A program made the translations under genes and the position numbers. Below, piece after piece: positions 38,780 through 48,891 of a DNA stretch of 64,000 nt. Positions within the stretch are counted from its first letter, which is position 1. The number at the start of each line of letters is the position of its first letter. This DNA comes from Anthracocystis setariae (Eukaryota > Basidiomycota > Ustilaginomycetes > Ustilaginales > Ustilaginaceae). The notes beneath the pieces are model-generated. The model was not told the origin of the DNA and searched no databases. It saw only the letters and a program-made list of their open reading frames with translations. Location: contig CAKMXJ010000037.1 in the NCBI GenBank assembly GCA_928724745.1, positions 868,001-932,000 of the forward strand. Direction: 5' to 3'.

Positions 38780-41140
38780 ATGAATTGCTGGGCATCTTCC
38801 TCCGCTTCGGTGCGAGCTGCTGCACCGCGCCTTCTCCGTACACGGTCCACACTCCCGGTTCAATCGTTGGCTGCACGAACTGCGCCTAGCCCGCTGGTGG
38901 CGTCGAGCTGCAGATCCATCTTCGCTTCGGCTACTCGTTTCAATGCTACTTCATCGGCTGATGTTGCCAACACTATTTCTGGACAAGATATCTCCATCGC
39001 ACTCAACGAGAATGGCGAAATCCCAGCTGCCCCTTACTCGCCTCTTCCGCTCGCAGGCACCTCGCCGTCTTACAAGGTCCATCTCATTGTTCACCCCTAC
39101 GAGCACCCACGTCCCGAACAAACCTGGCCATCACATCTCGAGTCCGTATCCTCGTTCCTCTCTGAACTCGAGAGCCGCACTAAGAAGGGCGCCAGTCTGC
39201 AAGGTTACGGCATCTCGTTCTCCGCAGGCAACCCTAGCTCATCATCAACATCCAACCTTGACCTGCAAGCATGGAACGCAGAAACACCACGCATGATGCG
39301 TGCCGTCCCCAATTCGGCTCAGGAGGAGGAGCGCTTCCTCGTGTATGCATACACCACTAACGGCACCATGGCCACCGTCGGTCCTGTCTCGCTCAAAACC
39401 CTTGACCAAGGTGCTTCATTCCGTGAGCGGGTCGACAAGGCTTTGGCATCCGCTCAGCCTCAGACGGGCCAGGCAAAGGACGACGACGAAACGCATGTCT
39501 ATGTTTGCACCCACGGCGCCCGCGACTGCAGGTGCGGCATTGCTGGCTCTGCGGTTCTCAAGGCACTCAAGCACCAAGTCCGCGCCCACGAGGCAACGAC
39601 AATCAAGTCTGGCAAGCAGGCGCCCAAGAAGGTTAAAGTCTTTCCTGTCAGTCACGTCGGTGGTCATGCATGGGCAGCAAACGCTCTCGTCTATCCGCAC
39701 GGCGACTGGTACGGCAATCTCAGGACGACCGACTCCAAATTGATCCTGCGTTCCGCTCTGGCTCCTGCCAGCTCGGTGCACGATCTCGAGGATCTTCGAG
39801 AGCGACTCGTGCACTGGCCAAGATGGCGCGGAAGGCTCGGATTGAGCAAAGCCGCTCAGAGGGACCACTTTGCTGAGTGGGGCCCGGCTACCATCAACAC
39901 TGCACACATCACTCCACGCTCTCGAGGCCTATCCACATCCTCCTCCACACCCTCGCTCGCTCCCTCCTCTTCCACTTCTGCTTCAGCTCAATCGCTGAGG
40001 ACGTATGCCACAGATGCACCCAACAAGGTTTCTCCACGCATGGCTGCGTTCCGTGAGAAGCTTGCGGCCGACCTTTCCATTGACGACTTTGCCACCGGCG
40101 ATGCTTCCGACCTGCTCTCCTCTTCCTCGACCATCGGTCGGGTTCAAATGGGCCGCACCGGTCAACCGCGTCTCCCATCCCACCTCAAGACCAAGATCCC
40201 TACCGGCGCCAACTACACCCGTATCAAATCGGATCTTCGCGGTCTTGGACTCTCCACCGTCTGCGAAGAAGCGCGATGTCCCAACATTGGCGAGTGCTGG
40301 GGCGGGTCTGGTGGTAAGGATACCGCCACTGCGACCATCATGATCATGGGCGATACATGTACGAGAGGCTGTCGATTCTGTGCGGTCAAGACGTCGCGTG
40401 CACCTGCGCCGCTCGACCCGCACGAACCGGAGAACACGGCCGAGGCGATCTCGCGCTGGGGGCTGGGCTACATCGTGTTGACCTCCGTGGACCGAGACGA
40501 TCTGGCCGACGGGGGAGCAGCGCACATTGCGAGCACGATCAGCAAGATCAAGTTCAAGTCGCCTAGCATTCTAGTGGAGGCGTTGGTGCCTGATTTCTCC
40601 GGCGACAAGGATTGTGTTGAGCAGGTGGTTGAGAGTGGGCTTGACGTGTTTGCGCACAATGTCGAGACGGTGGAACGCACCACGCCGTTTGTGCGCGATC
40701 GCAGGGCCAAGTACCGACAGTCGCTGGCAGTGCTGCAGCATGCGAAATTGGTCAAGCCGCAACTGATCACCAAGACGTCCATCATGCTTGGCTGCGGAGA
40801 GCAGGACGCCGAAGTGGATCAGACGCTGCGCGATCTGAGGGAGATGAACGTCGACGTGGTCACGTTCGGCCAGTACATGCGACCCACGAAACGACATATG
40901 AAGGTGGAAGAATACGTCAGCCCCGAAAAGTTTCAGCATTGGCAGAAACGCGCAGAGGAGCTAGGCTTCCTGTACGTCGCCTCCGGTCCGCTTGTAAGGA
41001 GCAGCTACAAGGCTGGCGAGTTCTTTATCAAAAACGTACTCAAGCAACGTAGAGCCAAGATGGACGCGATCCTGCCAAACGATGATCAGGATCAGTTGCA
41101 CAGTGGTAAGCACACCAACAACAACAACAGTGTTTCATAG
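38780..41140 (+). CDS. Fusion of Suc/Fer ferredoxin-like domain and lipoyl synthase
   Basis: 786 aa, one uninterrupted exon from the ATG at 38780. Residues 1-60 look like a mitochondrial presequence (Arg/Ser/Ala, no acids). Residues about 95-390 form a Suc/Fer (AIM32-like) thioredoxin-fold [2Fe-2S] domain with [11 protein letters not shown] (about 244) and [21 protein letters not shown] (about 293). After an Arg/Ser-rich linker with RTYATDAP (about 375-425) comes lipoyl synthase: auxiliary cluster motif [12 protein letters not shown] (CX4CX5C, about 493), radical-SAM motif CTRGCRFC (CX3CX2C, about 527) and the C-terminal RSSYKAGEF. Lipoyl synthase inserts sulfur into octanoyl groups of pyruvate and 2-oxoglutarate dehydrogenases and the glycine cleavage system. 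The usual fungal enzyme lacks the first half. Confidence 0.9.
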   Translation: MNCWASSSASVRAAAPRLLRTRSTLPVQSLAARTAPSPLVASSCRSIFASATRFNATSSADVANTISGQDISIALNENGEIPAAPYSPLPLAGTSPSYKVHLIVHPYEHPRPEQTWPSHLESVSSFLSELESRTKKGASLQGYGISFSAGNPSSSSTSNLDLQAWNAETPRMMRAVPNSAQEEERFLVYAYTTNGTMATVGPVSLKTLDQGASFRERVDKALASAQPQTGQAKDDDETHVYVCTHGARDCRCGIAGSAVLKALKHQVRAHEATTIKSGKQAPKKVKVFPVSHVGGHAWAANALVYPHGDWYGNLRTTDSKLILRSALAPASSVHDLEDLRERLVHWPRWRGRLGLSKAAQRDHFAEWGPATINTAHITPRSRGLSTSSSTPSLAPSSSTSASAQSLRTYATDAPNKVSPRMAAFREKLAADLSIDDFATGDASDLLSSSSTIGRVQMGRTGQPRLPSHLKTKIPTGANYTRIKSDLRGLGLSTVCEEARCPNIGECWGGSGGKDTATATIMIMGDTCTRGCRFCAVKTSRAPAPLDPHEPENTAEAISRWGLGYIVLTSVDRDDLADGGAAHIASTISKIKFKSPSILVEALVPDFSGDKDCVEQVVESGLDVFAHNVETVERTTPFVRDRRAKYRQSLAVLQHAKLVKPQLITKTSIMLGCGEQDAEVDQTLRDLREMNVDVVTFGQYMRPTKRHMKVEEYVSPEKFQHWQKRAEELGFLYVASGPLVRSSYKAGEFFIKNVLKQRRAKMDAILPNDDQDQLHSGKHTNNNNSVS

Positions 41141-41191
41141 AGCGGTGGTGGGGATTGCAAACGGACCAAATTTTGACATGTCATGATTTTT

Positions 41192-42637
41192 TTAGACGAG
41201 CGAACGAGTGTGTGCAGCGCCGAACGAATCGGTCGAAGTGCAAAAGTGTGAGGGCAGAGATATGATTTCCGCAGAATCCAACTCGGTTTCAGTTCCACTT
41301 GTAGTTGAGGTTGTTGATACACTCTGGACCTGCTCGTCATTGTCGCAATTCTGCTGGGTGTGGGAGAGGATGGTGATCCAATCGATCCAAGTGGAACCGA
41401 GGTTGAGGAGGGTGCGAATTTGGGTTGGCGAGGAGTGTTTGATTGTGATTTTCCATTGGTGTGGGTTTGAGCTGAGGTCGATGTTGAGGTTGTGGTGGTG
41501 GGAGGAGGAGTAGAGGGAGCGGAGGATGGATTTGGCTTGAAGGTAGCGTGTGTCCTCCAGTAAGGTGGGGTTGATTTCGAGTGGACCATCATGCGTGAAC
41601 TGTGAGCAGAAGGGATCGATGAGATCGATCGTGACCACCACCTCCTCTTCCTCCGCATAATCGCAAGCAGGGGTGGGTAGATGGAAGTAGCTCGACAATT
41701 CCGATTCGAACCCTTCCTCTCTCCATTCGGATGGCGCTGACTCTGTGCGAGGGAGAAGCCCGAAGTACGTCGAAAACTCCGACTCTGGCGCCGCCAACTC
41801 GGATTTCACTTTATCCTCCTCCTCGACCCCACTCACCACCGTTCGACGCGCATCGGCGAGCTTAACCGCATTCCACCCAAGATTAGCGGAACTAAACTTG
41901 GAACCAGTCCTTCTCGGTCCGTCAGACACGATTCGTCGATGCCGGGGTGTGGTGGAAGATCGACGGGCCAATTTGAACTTGGCATCTCCTTCATCGCCAG
42001 CAAGACGCACGGCGAGGGGAGCTTGAACAAGGAGGTTGTCAAACACTCTTGCACCACCGCTGCTGAATTTCCTTGCGCTGTGCAGACCCACTCCGCCTCT
42101 GAGCGGGGAGAATGTGAGCGCGCCGAAGGAAGGGCGAGTGCCGTGACCGGAGAGGGTTCCACGGGCGAACGCGATTGATGGTTTTCCCAGCGAGGCGTAT
42201 GCGGAGCGGGCTGCATGGGCGGCTGATGCGGTTGGGCTGGATTTGAATGCACTCAAGGCGCCTTTGAGGAGGTCAGAGCGAAGCGTGTGGATGCGCCTGG
42301 TGGTGATGGAATCCAAGAGGGTGCGAGGGAAGAAGCGAGGAATCCGGAAGGTGTGGCGGAGGAGGGGCTTACGCAGCGCACGAGTCGCGCTGAGAAAGAA
42401 CTTGTGCAGAAGAGAGGGAAGCGTTGTGCGAGCTGGACGAGCGGCGGTGGAGCTAAACGCTCGCCTCGAGGCAAAACCAACGGCATGACCAATGCCAAGG
42501 TTGGAACATAGTCTTGGACGGTAGGCGTGGATTGTGGATGAGAGCCAAGTGATGGAACGAGAGCGCGGGCGTGTGCGCGCCTTGTTGGCTGCGCGTATGG
42601 CACCACGCAGCGTTGCCGGGGTCGGCCGCAAAATCAT
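41192..42637 (-). CDS. Unknown protein with mitochondrial-type N-terminus
   Basis: 481 aa from the ATG at 42637. The frame is open further upstream, but that part overlaps the promoter of the divergent LC8 gene. The family is not recognised. Residues 1-110 are rich in Arg, Ser and Ala with no acids (SRRAFSSTAARPA), as in matrix presequences. The middle is basic, and the C-terminal 200 residues turn acidic with two similar segments, EFSTYFGLLPR and ELSSYFHLP. No transmembrane segment or catalytic motif was seen. The stop lies 52 bp from the end of the convergent lipoyl synthase gene. The function is not predictable. Confidence 0.65.
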   Translation of the reverse strand: MILRPTPATLRGAIRAANKARTRPRSRSITWLSSTIHAYRPRLCSNLGIGHAVGFASRRAFSSTAARPARTTLPSLLHKFFLSATRALRKPLLRHTFRIPRFFPRTLLDSITTRRIHTLRSDLLKGALSAFKSSPTASAAHAARSAYASLGKPSIAFARGTLSGHGTRPSFGALTFSPLRGGVGLHSARKFSSGGARVFDNLLVQAPLAVRLAGDEGDAKFKLARRSSTTPRHRRIVSDGPRRTGSKFSSANLGWNAVKLADARRTVVSGVEEEDKVKSELAAPESEFSTYFGLLPRTESAPSEWREEGFESELSSYFHLPTPACDYAEEEEVVVTIDLIDPFCSQFTHDGPLEINPTLLEDTRYLQAKSILRSLYSSSHHHNLNIDLSSNPHQWKITIKHSSPTQIRTLLNLGSTWIDWITILSHTQQNCDNDEQVQSVSTTSTTSGTETELDSAEIISLPSHFCTSTDSFGAAHTRSLV

Positions 42638-42936
42638 TGTCAGCGATTGCCAGCAATGCCCTGGAGATGATGATGGTGTCAAGCTCAGCAACGCTGATGT
42701 TGTACAGTATAGTAGTGAGGTGGCGGGAATTATTAATAAAGGGTTCATTTTGGCTGCACGCGTGCATGTCAGTTTCACGCACAGTTTTATCGTACGACAG
42801 AACCCGCTCTGCCATTTGCGCGTGTTAGACTGCAAAAGTGTTGTTCTCGCCAACGCTCTCAGTGTGCCAACCTCGTCCTTGTCGTTTCCGCCTCCATCTC
42901 GATCTCCTTTCTTCGACACCAACGCACGGCACCAAA
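42638..42936. promoter_or_regulatory. Bidirectional promoter
   Basis: 299 bp between two divergent start codons. It contains TTGTACAGTATAGTAG near 42702 and TATTAATAAAGG near 42731. Confidence 0.5.
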
Positions 42937-43336
42937 ATGGCAGACGTGAAAGCACCAGAGGGCTCGACCCACAACGTACGCCAACTCAAACCCGTCATCA
43001 AGAACGTCGACATGTCTGAAGAGATGCAGTCCGAAACCATCGAGATCGCCTACGATGCCCTGGAAAAGTTCAGCGTCGAAAAGGACATGGCCGGCCACGT
43101 CAAGAGGACCATGGATCAAAAATTCGGCCCAACATGGCATGCTGTCGTCGGCCAAAAGTACGGCAGCTATGTCACCCACGAAACCAAACACTTTATCTAC
43201 TTTTGTAAGCGCCGCTTCCGCTCACACTCCGACCAGCACAACAAAGGCCGAATACTGACCCACACTCTCATCTTTGTTGGCTTGTAATGCGATTACAGAC
43301 TTGGGCGAGATGGCATTCCTTCTCTGGCGCGCATGA
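42937..43336 (+). CDS. Dynein light chain LC8 (DYNLL type)
   Basis: Two exons, 42937-43204 and 43299-43336, with a 94-bp intron (GTAAGC ... TTACAG), 101 aa. The core is clearly LC8: [50 protein letters not shown] and, across the splice, [18 protein letters not shown]. An N-terminal extension of about 13 residues precedes it. LC8 is a homodimeric hub that binds linear TQT-type motifs in dynein intermediate chain and other partners, in the cytoplasm and at nuclear pores. The last residues WRA differ from the usual FKSG end. It is divergent with the unknown gene to the left. Confidence 0.93.
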
Positions 43337-43523
43337 TGTTGCTCTGCCGGTCCCTCAATCTTGATCATCTCGACGCTTTTTTTGGATCGACTGAACCCTG
43401 CCCAAACCCATTGTCACAATCATACTTACTCAACGAGGTCAAGCTGTGCACATGCCAACGATAAAAGTCTTAACGGCCTTGTGGACAGCTACCAAGACAA
43501 AACTTCTCTCGAGAGAACCCCTC

Positions 43524-45491
43524 CTATGCGCCAATCCTCTGTCTCGCCCAAACCAAACTTTTCTGAATCGCCGCCAGAATGCCCAAGTCCATCACCCCTC
43601 CATCCTTTTCCGCTTTCCCTCCTCGATGACCTCCCACCCTCGTCTCGGCAGCTTGACCCTCGCCCTTAGCCTGCACACCCGTCCCAAACCAGCCATGCAG
43701 GAATCCCTTTTCGTTTTCTCCTCCCTTCCGAGTAGGCTTGATCTCGCGGCCCCACATGTCGTAGCTCACCATCGCCTCCGCCCCCGCGCCGTTGGCGGGC
43801 GTGAGATTATCATCCCATCCGTGCTTAGTCGCGCCATCCCGACCGTTGAGTTTGGCGTCGACGATACTGGAGATTTCGGCGACCAGACTCGGTAGAGCAC
43901 GTTGGTACATGTTGGTCAGTTCCAGATCCAGCATCAACAACCCCTTCCTCGCCGTAAACGGCGCAAGATGATTATGCTTCCGAATGAGTTGATTCAGCCG
44001 CTTGACTTCCACCTGATGGAAGGCACGTTCTCTTTCCAACCATTCGGTGTCGCGGTATCTCTTGGCCACATCGAGCAACCTCCTCTGACCCTCACTCGTC
44101 CCCTCGCCTTCAGCCTGAGACAGTTGCACCGGTTCCAAACCCTGAGATAATGTCGAAGAGGTGGTCACCATACGAGAAGCGCGTCGCACCCACGCATCCA
44201 CCATGCGTCCGCGCCAACTCGAAAGTTCGGTCTCCAACTCGACGTTCAATTCCACCCACGGTGGCGCAGCCCCCTGCCGCTTAACGATCCGGTTCATAAA
44301 GTACTCTTCCCTTGCCAGGAAAGGGTTCTTCTCCTCCATATCGCGCTTGATCGGCTTCCCCCTCAGTTTGTTCTCCTTGAACACGCCCGCATCGTATGCC
44401 GCCTTGATACGTTTCTCCACTACACTGTCCCATCCTTGTGCATGGCCCAACTGCAATTGTAGGTTTCGGTTGGTATCGCTTAGCTCATCACCTCTCACCT
44501 CGGCATCCGCATTCACCCCGGATGATGGAGGCGGGGAGTTGAAGCCAGAGTTTGCCAGCTGGTAGTCGATCACATTGTCTCGCGCGTTGACCAGCTTGGA
44601 GCGACGTTGAGCTGACTTGACCGATTGACGCAGTTGGTTCATCGCCTTGGCATCGTCGACGGGTAGATGCGCGAGGTTGACACCCGCAGCTTTGAGTGTC
44701 TTTCGCATGTCGGACGTGGCGGCAGTCGTGGAGGAGGAAGAGGAAGAAGAGGTTTGGAGGAATTGGCCGTAGTGGATGCTGGGAGTATCGGCCGCACCCG
44801 TACCGAGCAGATGTGGCGGGCGGACGTAGACTGCTCTCCAGGGTTTGGCGTCGGGCGTTTTGGGCAGCTTACGTCCACCTTCGTACTCTCCATCGCCAAC
44901 GATGCTGCTTTCGAGGTTCGAGAAGGAGGTGTAGGACGAGGGAGCGGAGCCAGGTGTGTTGGGCGTTTGGATGCCTGCTTTGATCTTTTCGTCGGCAGGG
45001 TCCATGCCAGGATTGGAAGAGGCGATGCGGAGAGGTTTGTATTTGTCCATCAGCATTCGTAATACCGTATCTTGGACGCGCTCTTCGCCGGTCCATACAG
45101 GATCGTTCGGGTCAGGCTGGAACGATTGTCGCGAAAGATGCTCCTCTTCTTCCTTTTCTAATCGTAGTGCGTCGGCGAGCAGTCGATCGGATCCAGTCAG
45201 GCCTTCAGTCGTCGAAGATGATGATGGTGACGATGAGGTGTGGCTTGGGCGATCGTTTCTGTCGCTTTGCGCTACGTTGGCATCCTTGACGTGGGCTTTG
45301 AGTCTCGGCGAGCCACTGACGATTGTCCGCTTGCAAAGCGGCGGTAGGACCAAACGAGATGGACCCGCTGTCACAGCTGTTACGAGTTGTGCCCTCGACA
45401 TCATTGTAAGTGGAATTGATGGAGGAATGATGGTTGTAATGTTTCTTTTTGCCACCAACCTCTGACAGCTGCGCCCATTTTCAGGGTCCAT
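43524..45491 (-). CDS. DUF1992 protein, DNAJC28-like, probably mitochondrial
   Basis: 655 aa from the ATG at 45491, or 626 aa from the ATG at 45404. The second start gives a better presequence (SRAQLVTAVTAGPSRLVL) and is preferred. The conserved DUF1992 block lies at about residues 350-430: VEKRIKAAYDAGVF, GKPIKRDMEEKNPF, LAREEYFMNRIVKRQGAAPPW and ELNVELETEL. This is the domain of DnaJ homologue subfamily C member 28. No J-domain or HPD motif is present. The C-terminal helix (LNQLIRKHNHLAPF, DLELTNMYQRALPSL) is also typical of the family. The function is poorly known; Golgi or mitochondrial roles have been suggested for animal members. Confidence 0.8.
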   Translation of the reverse strand: MDPENGRSCQRLVAKRNITTIIPPSIPLTMMSRAQLVTAVTAGPSRLVLPPLCKRTIVSGSPRLKAHVKDANVAQSDRNDRPSHTSSSPSSSSTTEGLTGSDRLLADALRLEKEEEEHLSRQSFQPDPNDPVWTGEERVQDTVLRMLMDKYKPLRIASSNPGMDPADEKIKAGIQTPNTPGSAPSSYTSFSNLESSIVGDGEYEGGRKLPKTPDAKPWRAVYVRPPHLLGTGAADTPSIHYGQFLQTSSSSSSSTTAATSDMRKTLKAAGVNLAHLPVDDAKAMNQLRQSVKSAQRRSKLVNARDNVIDYQLANSGFNSPPPSSGVNADAEVRGDELSDTNRNLQLQLGHAQGWDSVVEKRIKAAYDAGVFKENKLRGKPIKRDMEEKNPFLAREEYFMNRIVKRQGAAPPWVELNVELETELSSWRGRMVDAWVRRASRMVTTSSTLSQGLEPVQLSQAEGEGTSEGQRRLLDVAKRYRDTEWLERERAFHQVEVKRLNQLIRKHNHLAPFTARKGLLMLDLELTNMYQRALPSLVAEISSIVDAKLNGRDGATKHGWDDNLTPANGAGAEAMVSYDMWGREIKPTRKGGENEKGFLHGWFGTGVQAKGEGQAAETRVGGHRGGKAEKDGGVMDLGILAAIQKSLVWARQRIGA

Positions 45492-46044
45492 TCAATCGCC
45501 TCCACCCCGCGGCAAAAAAAAAAGTGTGAGTCGCCGATACCCGTTTCTCATCATCATTTCAATAGAATGCGACTTTCTTGCTCATGTACACACATTCTAT
45601 TGTCAAACTCCTCTTTCTAGGCCCAAGGTCGAATCAAGATATTGACAATCAATGTCCCTGTGTTCAAGACCTTCCCCTTTCCCAACGTCACTTAACAAAT
45701 GCAGAGGGTGGAAATTAAAGCTTCGAATTTGTCGCGAGGTCCCTCGATTCGGTGATGGCAGCAACAGTGGCCGGTAGAGCTACCACCGGGAGTGATTTGT
45801 CCAAGTGGATGGCATACCGACATGTGTTGAGTTCAGTGGAGTTTGCAAGGCTCAAGGCCGAGGGGCTGGTAACGCCATATCCGTCGTCGCGATCAGTACC
45901 GGCTGTGAAACCCACCATCTCAAACAAAATTCAAATCACCATAACTCTTCCATTCCTCGATCGATCATGCTCGAAAAAAGTGCAGCAGATTGCCCTCGTC
46001 TTTGCGCGTTCAACGATGCCGAAAAAAGGCGCAAAAATTGGGGG
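45492..46044. other. Intergenic region
   Basis: No coding region is supported; short open frames at 45752-46123 overlap the tRNA gene and are not protein-like. An A10 run lies at about 45513. Confidence 0.5.
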
Positions 46045-46050
46045 AAAAAA
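46045..46050 (-). terminator. RNA polymerase III terminator
   Basis: Six T on the minus strand immediately after the tRNA-Ser gene. Confidence 0.8.
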
Positions 46051-46051
46051 T

Positions 46052-46172
46052 CGACACCAACAGGATTTGAACCTGTGCTCCCAGAGGGAATGGCATATAT
46101 TGTTGAGTAGGATTTTACTCTAGAATGCGAATTGATTCTAGTGCCACGCGATAACCACTCCGCCATAGTGCC
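46052..46172 (-). tRNA. tRNA-Ser (anticodon AGA) with intron
   Basis: On the minus strand the acceptor stem GGCACTA pairs with TGGTGTC (two G-U pairs), discriminator G. The D-arm region GGCGGAGTGGTTATCGC follows. The anticodon stem is TGGCA/TGCCA with loop CTAGAAT, giving anticodon AGA. A 39-base intron (46134-46096) sits after position 38. The variable arm TTCCCTCTGGGAG is long, typical of Ser. The T-arm is ACAGG-TTCAAAT-CCTGT. The intron contains ATTCTAG, the exact complement of the anticodon loop, as in the canonical pre-tRNA fold recognised by the splicing endonuclease. A T6 terminator follows. Confidence 0.93.
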
Positions 46173-46321
46173 TTGTGTGTTTTCGAGCCAAACATTGCGT
46201 ATATAATCTCAAACCCAATACTATACACCCTATTTACATCAACTTCATCAGCTCAAGTCATGGCCCACGGAAGGTTTCCAAACAAGCCAAAGCATAGTTG
46301 TCCTTTCTAGCATTGCATCTA

Positions 46322-48487
46322 CTACGAATCGGGAGTGGATGGTTGGCAGACTTGGATCTCTGGCACTACACCCGTGTGGGTATCGACGAGACCTTCGGCG
46401 ACGGTCTTGGAGCTGACGCTCTTCCTCTGTCTTAGCCCCTTCAGACTTTCGCCCTGGACGGTGGTCGCGGGTTGGCTGACGAACCCAAAGGCACCACCAT
46501 GGGCCATCTGTTCGTGCTGCTCGTCGTCTTCGGTGTCTGTATCGCATGTATTGGCTCGATTGTATCCTTTCTTGCTCCTCCTGTTGAGGATTCCCGAAGC
46601 AGACGGAAGTTTGAGTGCCGATGAATGACTCGCATCTCTCGCATCAGGTGGTGGTCGTGGTGGTGGTTGGTCCTGGTGTTTGGGTTCGAGAAGTGGCCGC
46701 ATGACCACTTTCCAGTTGCCCGCCCAAGTGCTCCTCCTGTCTCTCTGACCGTCGAACCTTCCCCGCTCTTCTCCCTCGGGGGAAAGTCCCGGACTGTGCA
46801 GTAACGTCATACTCGGATTCGGACTCATCGGTACCACCCCCGCAGCACTTGCACCTTTGGGTTCTCCCAACAAGCCACCACCTGTCGTACTAGGCGAGTC
46901 CGAGAATGGGGCGCACATCCCCTCACCGACACTCAACCAATTTGGCTCGGGATGCCTTGCCAACAGACTCTCCCACTGCCTCGCCAACCCCTCGGCATCG
47001 CGGAACACCAACCCATTATACCGGTCGCGCACGAGCTCGTCGAGACACGCGAAATCCAACGCACACACGGGCAATTCGCATCCAAGCATATCCACCACCT
47101 TCATCGGCAGATCCAACCCACTCGACGACGTATGCAGCGACACGCCCACATCGGCACATCCCAACAGCACAGGGTAGTCTTCAGTCTCGAGCCATGCGGT
47201 GCGGATGCGCACGAACCGCCACGCCTCGGTGGCTTCGAGGTGTGCGATCTCGGCGAGGTAGCGCTCCTTGAGTTCGCCTTTGCCCGTGACGATGATGACG
47301 AGTTTGGGCAACGTCGTGGCGGGTTCGAACGGGAGCGTGGGTGTGCGGAGTGTGCCGATCGATGGGCGTCGACGTTCCTTGCTCGTGCGGATCGGCTCGT
47401 TGTCCGTGCCAAAGGGGGAGGGGGGTGACGAGATGGGCGACAGCAGACTATCGCCAGTGGAACTGCGCGAATGCGTTGAAGAACCAGTAACACCTGCGCT
47501 GTCCGCAAGTGCGCGCGCGCGATACTCATACAACCTCGCAGCCCTGAGCAGGAGCCCGAAATCTTCATCAGCCGTCCAACTGGTACTGCTCACCACCAAC
47601 GCCGGTCGATCCTCCCTCGCCTCCACTTCGCCGCGCTCATGCAGCCTTGTAAATGGCGTGCTGTCGGGCAGCGAGTATCTCGGCACAAACTCGTCGCCAA
47701 TCACAGGACGCATGTCCGGCAGGATCTTGACCATCACTCGGTGCATCTCATCCCTTGTAGCCCTGCGGAAGTGTTGCGGCGGTCTATCGTGCAACACCAC
47801 TTTGAGTCCTTGGAGCTTCCAGTTGACTTCGAGATAGCTCTTCATCGCATGCGTCACGAACAGGTGCGCATATGCGCTGCGTCCGCTCCATCGTTCCAGC
47901 CTCTCGGCGAGTTTGACGAGCTTGCTGTGTGTGCCGAGCCGCAACGCCAAGATGGTGTAAGCGAGGTTGTGCCAATCGATAATCACTCTTGCCTTGAGCA
48001 GTGCTGCAGCTAGCTTGACGATGATGAGTGTTGGGAGTGCCGGTGGGGTTTGGACCAGGATCACTTCTGGCGGGGGGGATACTTTGGTGGTGAGTTCGAG
48101 GAATAGTGACCATGCCTGTAGGACGAGTTTGAATGGTGCGACGGCGATGAATGCTTTTCGTGGGAGACGCGCGATCCAAGTTGGTGGAGTGGTGAGGTGG
48201 TGTTGCTTGATGGAAGGTCTTCGTAAGGAGGGTGGGAGGGATGAGCCTGGGTAACCCACGATGGCGACTTTGTAACCCTCGTTGGCGAGCGATTCGACGT
48301 GGAAGCACATGCGTGGAGACCTGCCGATGTCTCCCAAAACCACCACTGCGGCGGATCTACCGAGACGTGAGGTTGAGTTTTGATGCGAGGTGGTGCGGTA
48401 TGCCAAAATGTACATGCATAAGCACAGCAGCCCCACGATGGGGAGCAGCCCTATGCAGAACAGCAGCAGCAGCAGGCCGAGCAGCAT
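46322..48487 (-). CDS. ALG1: ALG1, chitobiosyldiphosphodolichol beta-mannosyltransferase
   Basis: 721 aa from the ATG at 48487; the frame is open to a GTG at 48715 but that part is not protein-like. A signal-anchor helix (LLGLLLLLFCIGLLPIVGLL) is followed by the family motif VVVLGDIGRSPRM, YPGS, WHNLAYTILAL and, in the C-terminal Rossmann half, GCADVGVSLHTSSSGLDLPMKVVDMLGC. ALG1 adds the first mannose to GlcNAc2-PP-dolichol on the cytosolic face of the ER, using GDP-mannose, for N-glycosylation. Two departures from typical members of about 450-500 aa: a Ser/Thr-rich insertion between the two lobes (about residues 320-395), and a C-terminal extension of about 150 residues, low-complexity and charged. 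Confidence 0.92.
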   Translation of the reverse strand: MLLGLLLLLFCIGLLPIVGLLCLCMYILAYRTTSHQNSTSRLGRSAAVVVLGDIGRSPRMCFHVESLANEGYKVAIVGYPGSSLPPSLRRPSIKQHHLTTPPTWIARLPRKAFIAVAPFKLVLQAWSLFLELTTKVSPPPEVILVQTPPALPTLIIVKLAAALLKARVIIDWHNLAYTILALRLGTHSKLVKLAERLERWSGRSAYAHLFVTHAMKSYLEVNWKLQGLKVVLHDRPPQHFRRATRDEMHRVMVKILPDMRPVIGDEFVPRYSLPDSTPFTRLHERGEVEAREDRPALVVSSTSWTADEDFGLLLRAARLYEYRARALADSAGVTGSSTHSRSSTGDSLLSPISSPPSPFGTDNEPIRTSKERRRPSIGTLRTPTLPFEPATTLPKLVIIVTGKGELKERYLAEIAHLEATEAWRFVRIRTAWLETEDYPVLLGCADVGVSLHTSSSGLDLPMKVVDMLGCELPVCALDFACLDELVRDRYNGLVFRDAEGLARQWESLLARHPEPNWLSVGEGMCAPFSDSPSTTGGGLLGEPKGASAAGVVPMSPNPSMTLLHSPGLSPEGEERGRFDGQRDRRSTWAGNWKVVMRPLLEPKHQDQPPPRPPPDARDASHSSALKLPSASGILNRRSKKGYNRANTCDTDTEDDEQHEQMAHGGAFGFVSQPATTVQGESLKGLRQRKSVSSKTVAEGLVDTHTGVVPEIQVCQPSTPDS

Positions 48488-48891
48488 GTTGACAAACCCA
48501 TCCAGCACCCCAAATGCAGAATCGAGATCAAGATCAAGCACGGAGAGTAGCTGCTTCCATGCTAGTCGTTCCGGAACGGCGAGGGCGGGGGAGGGTAGGT
48601 GGTGGTGGTGAAGAAAGGCGAAAGAAGGAGGAGGGGGGGGAGTTAGGGGGCTAAGAAGAATGTGCAGGAGAGGAGGACAAAGTGTTGGACTCTGCACGAT
48701 GACCTTAATTGGCACTACAAATCGGGTGGATTGTCGAATATCGGAACTGTATTCACAGATTCATCAGGCCAACCAACCAACCAACGCGATTTTTGTTTGA
48801 CAGCAGCCCTTCCTTGCCTCTCCACCAACTTGTCGTCATCCCACGTCCATCTGCGCACATCCACGCTGTGACACGGTTGAATCTGCTCAAT

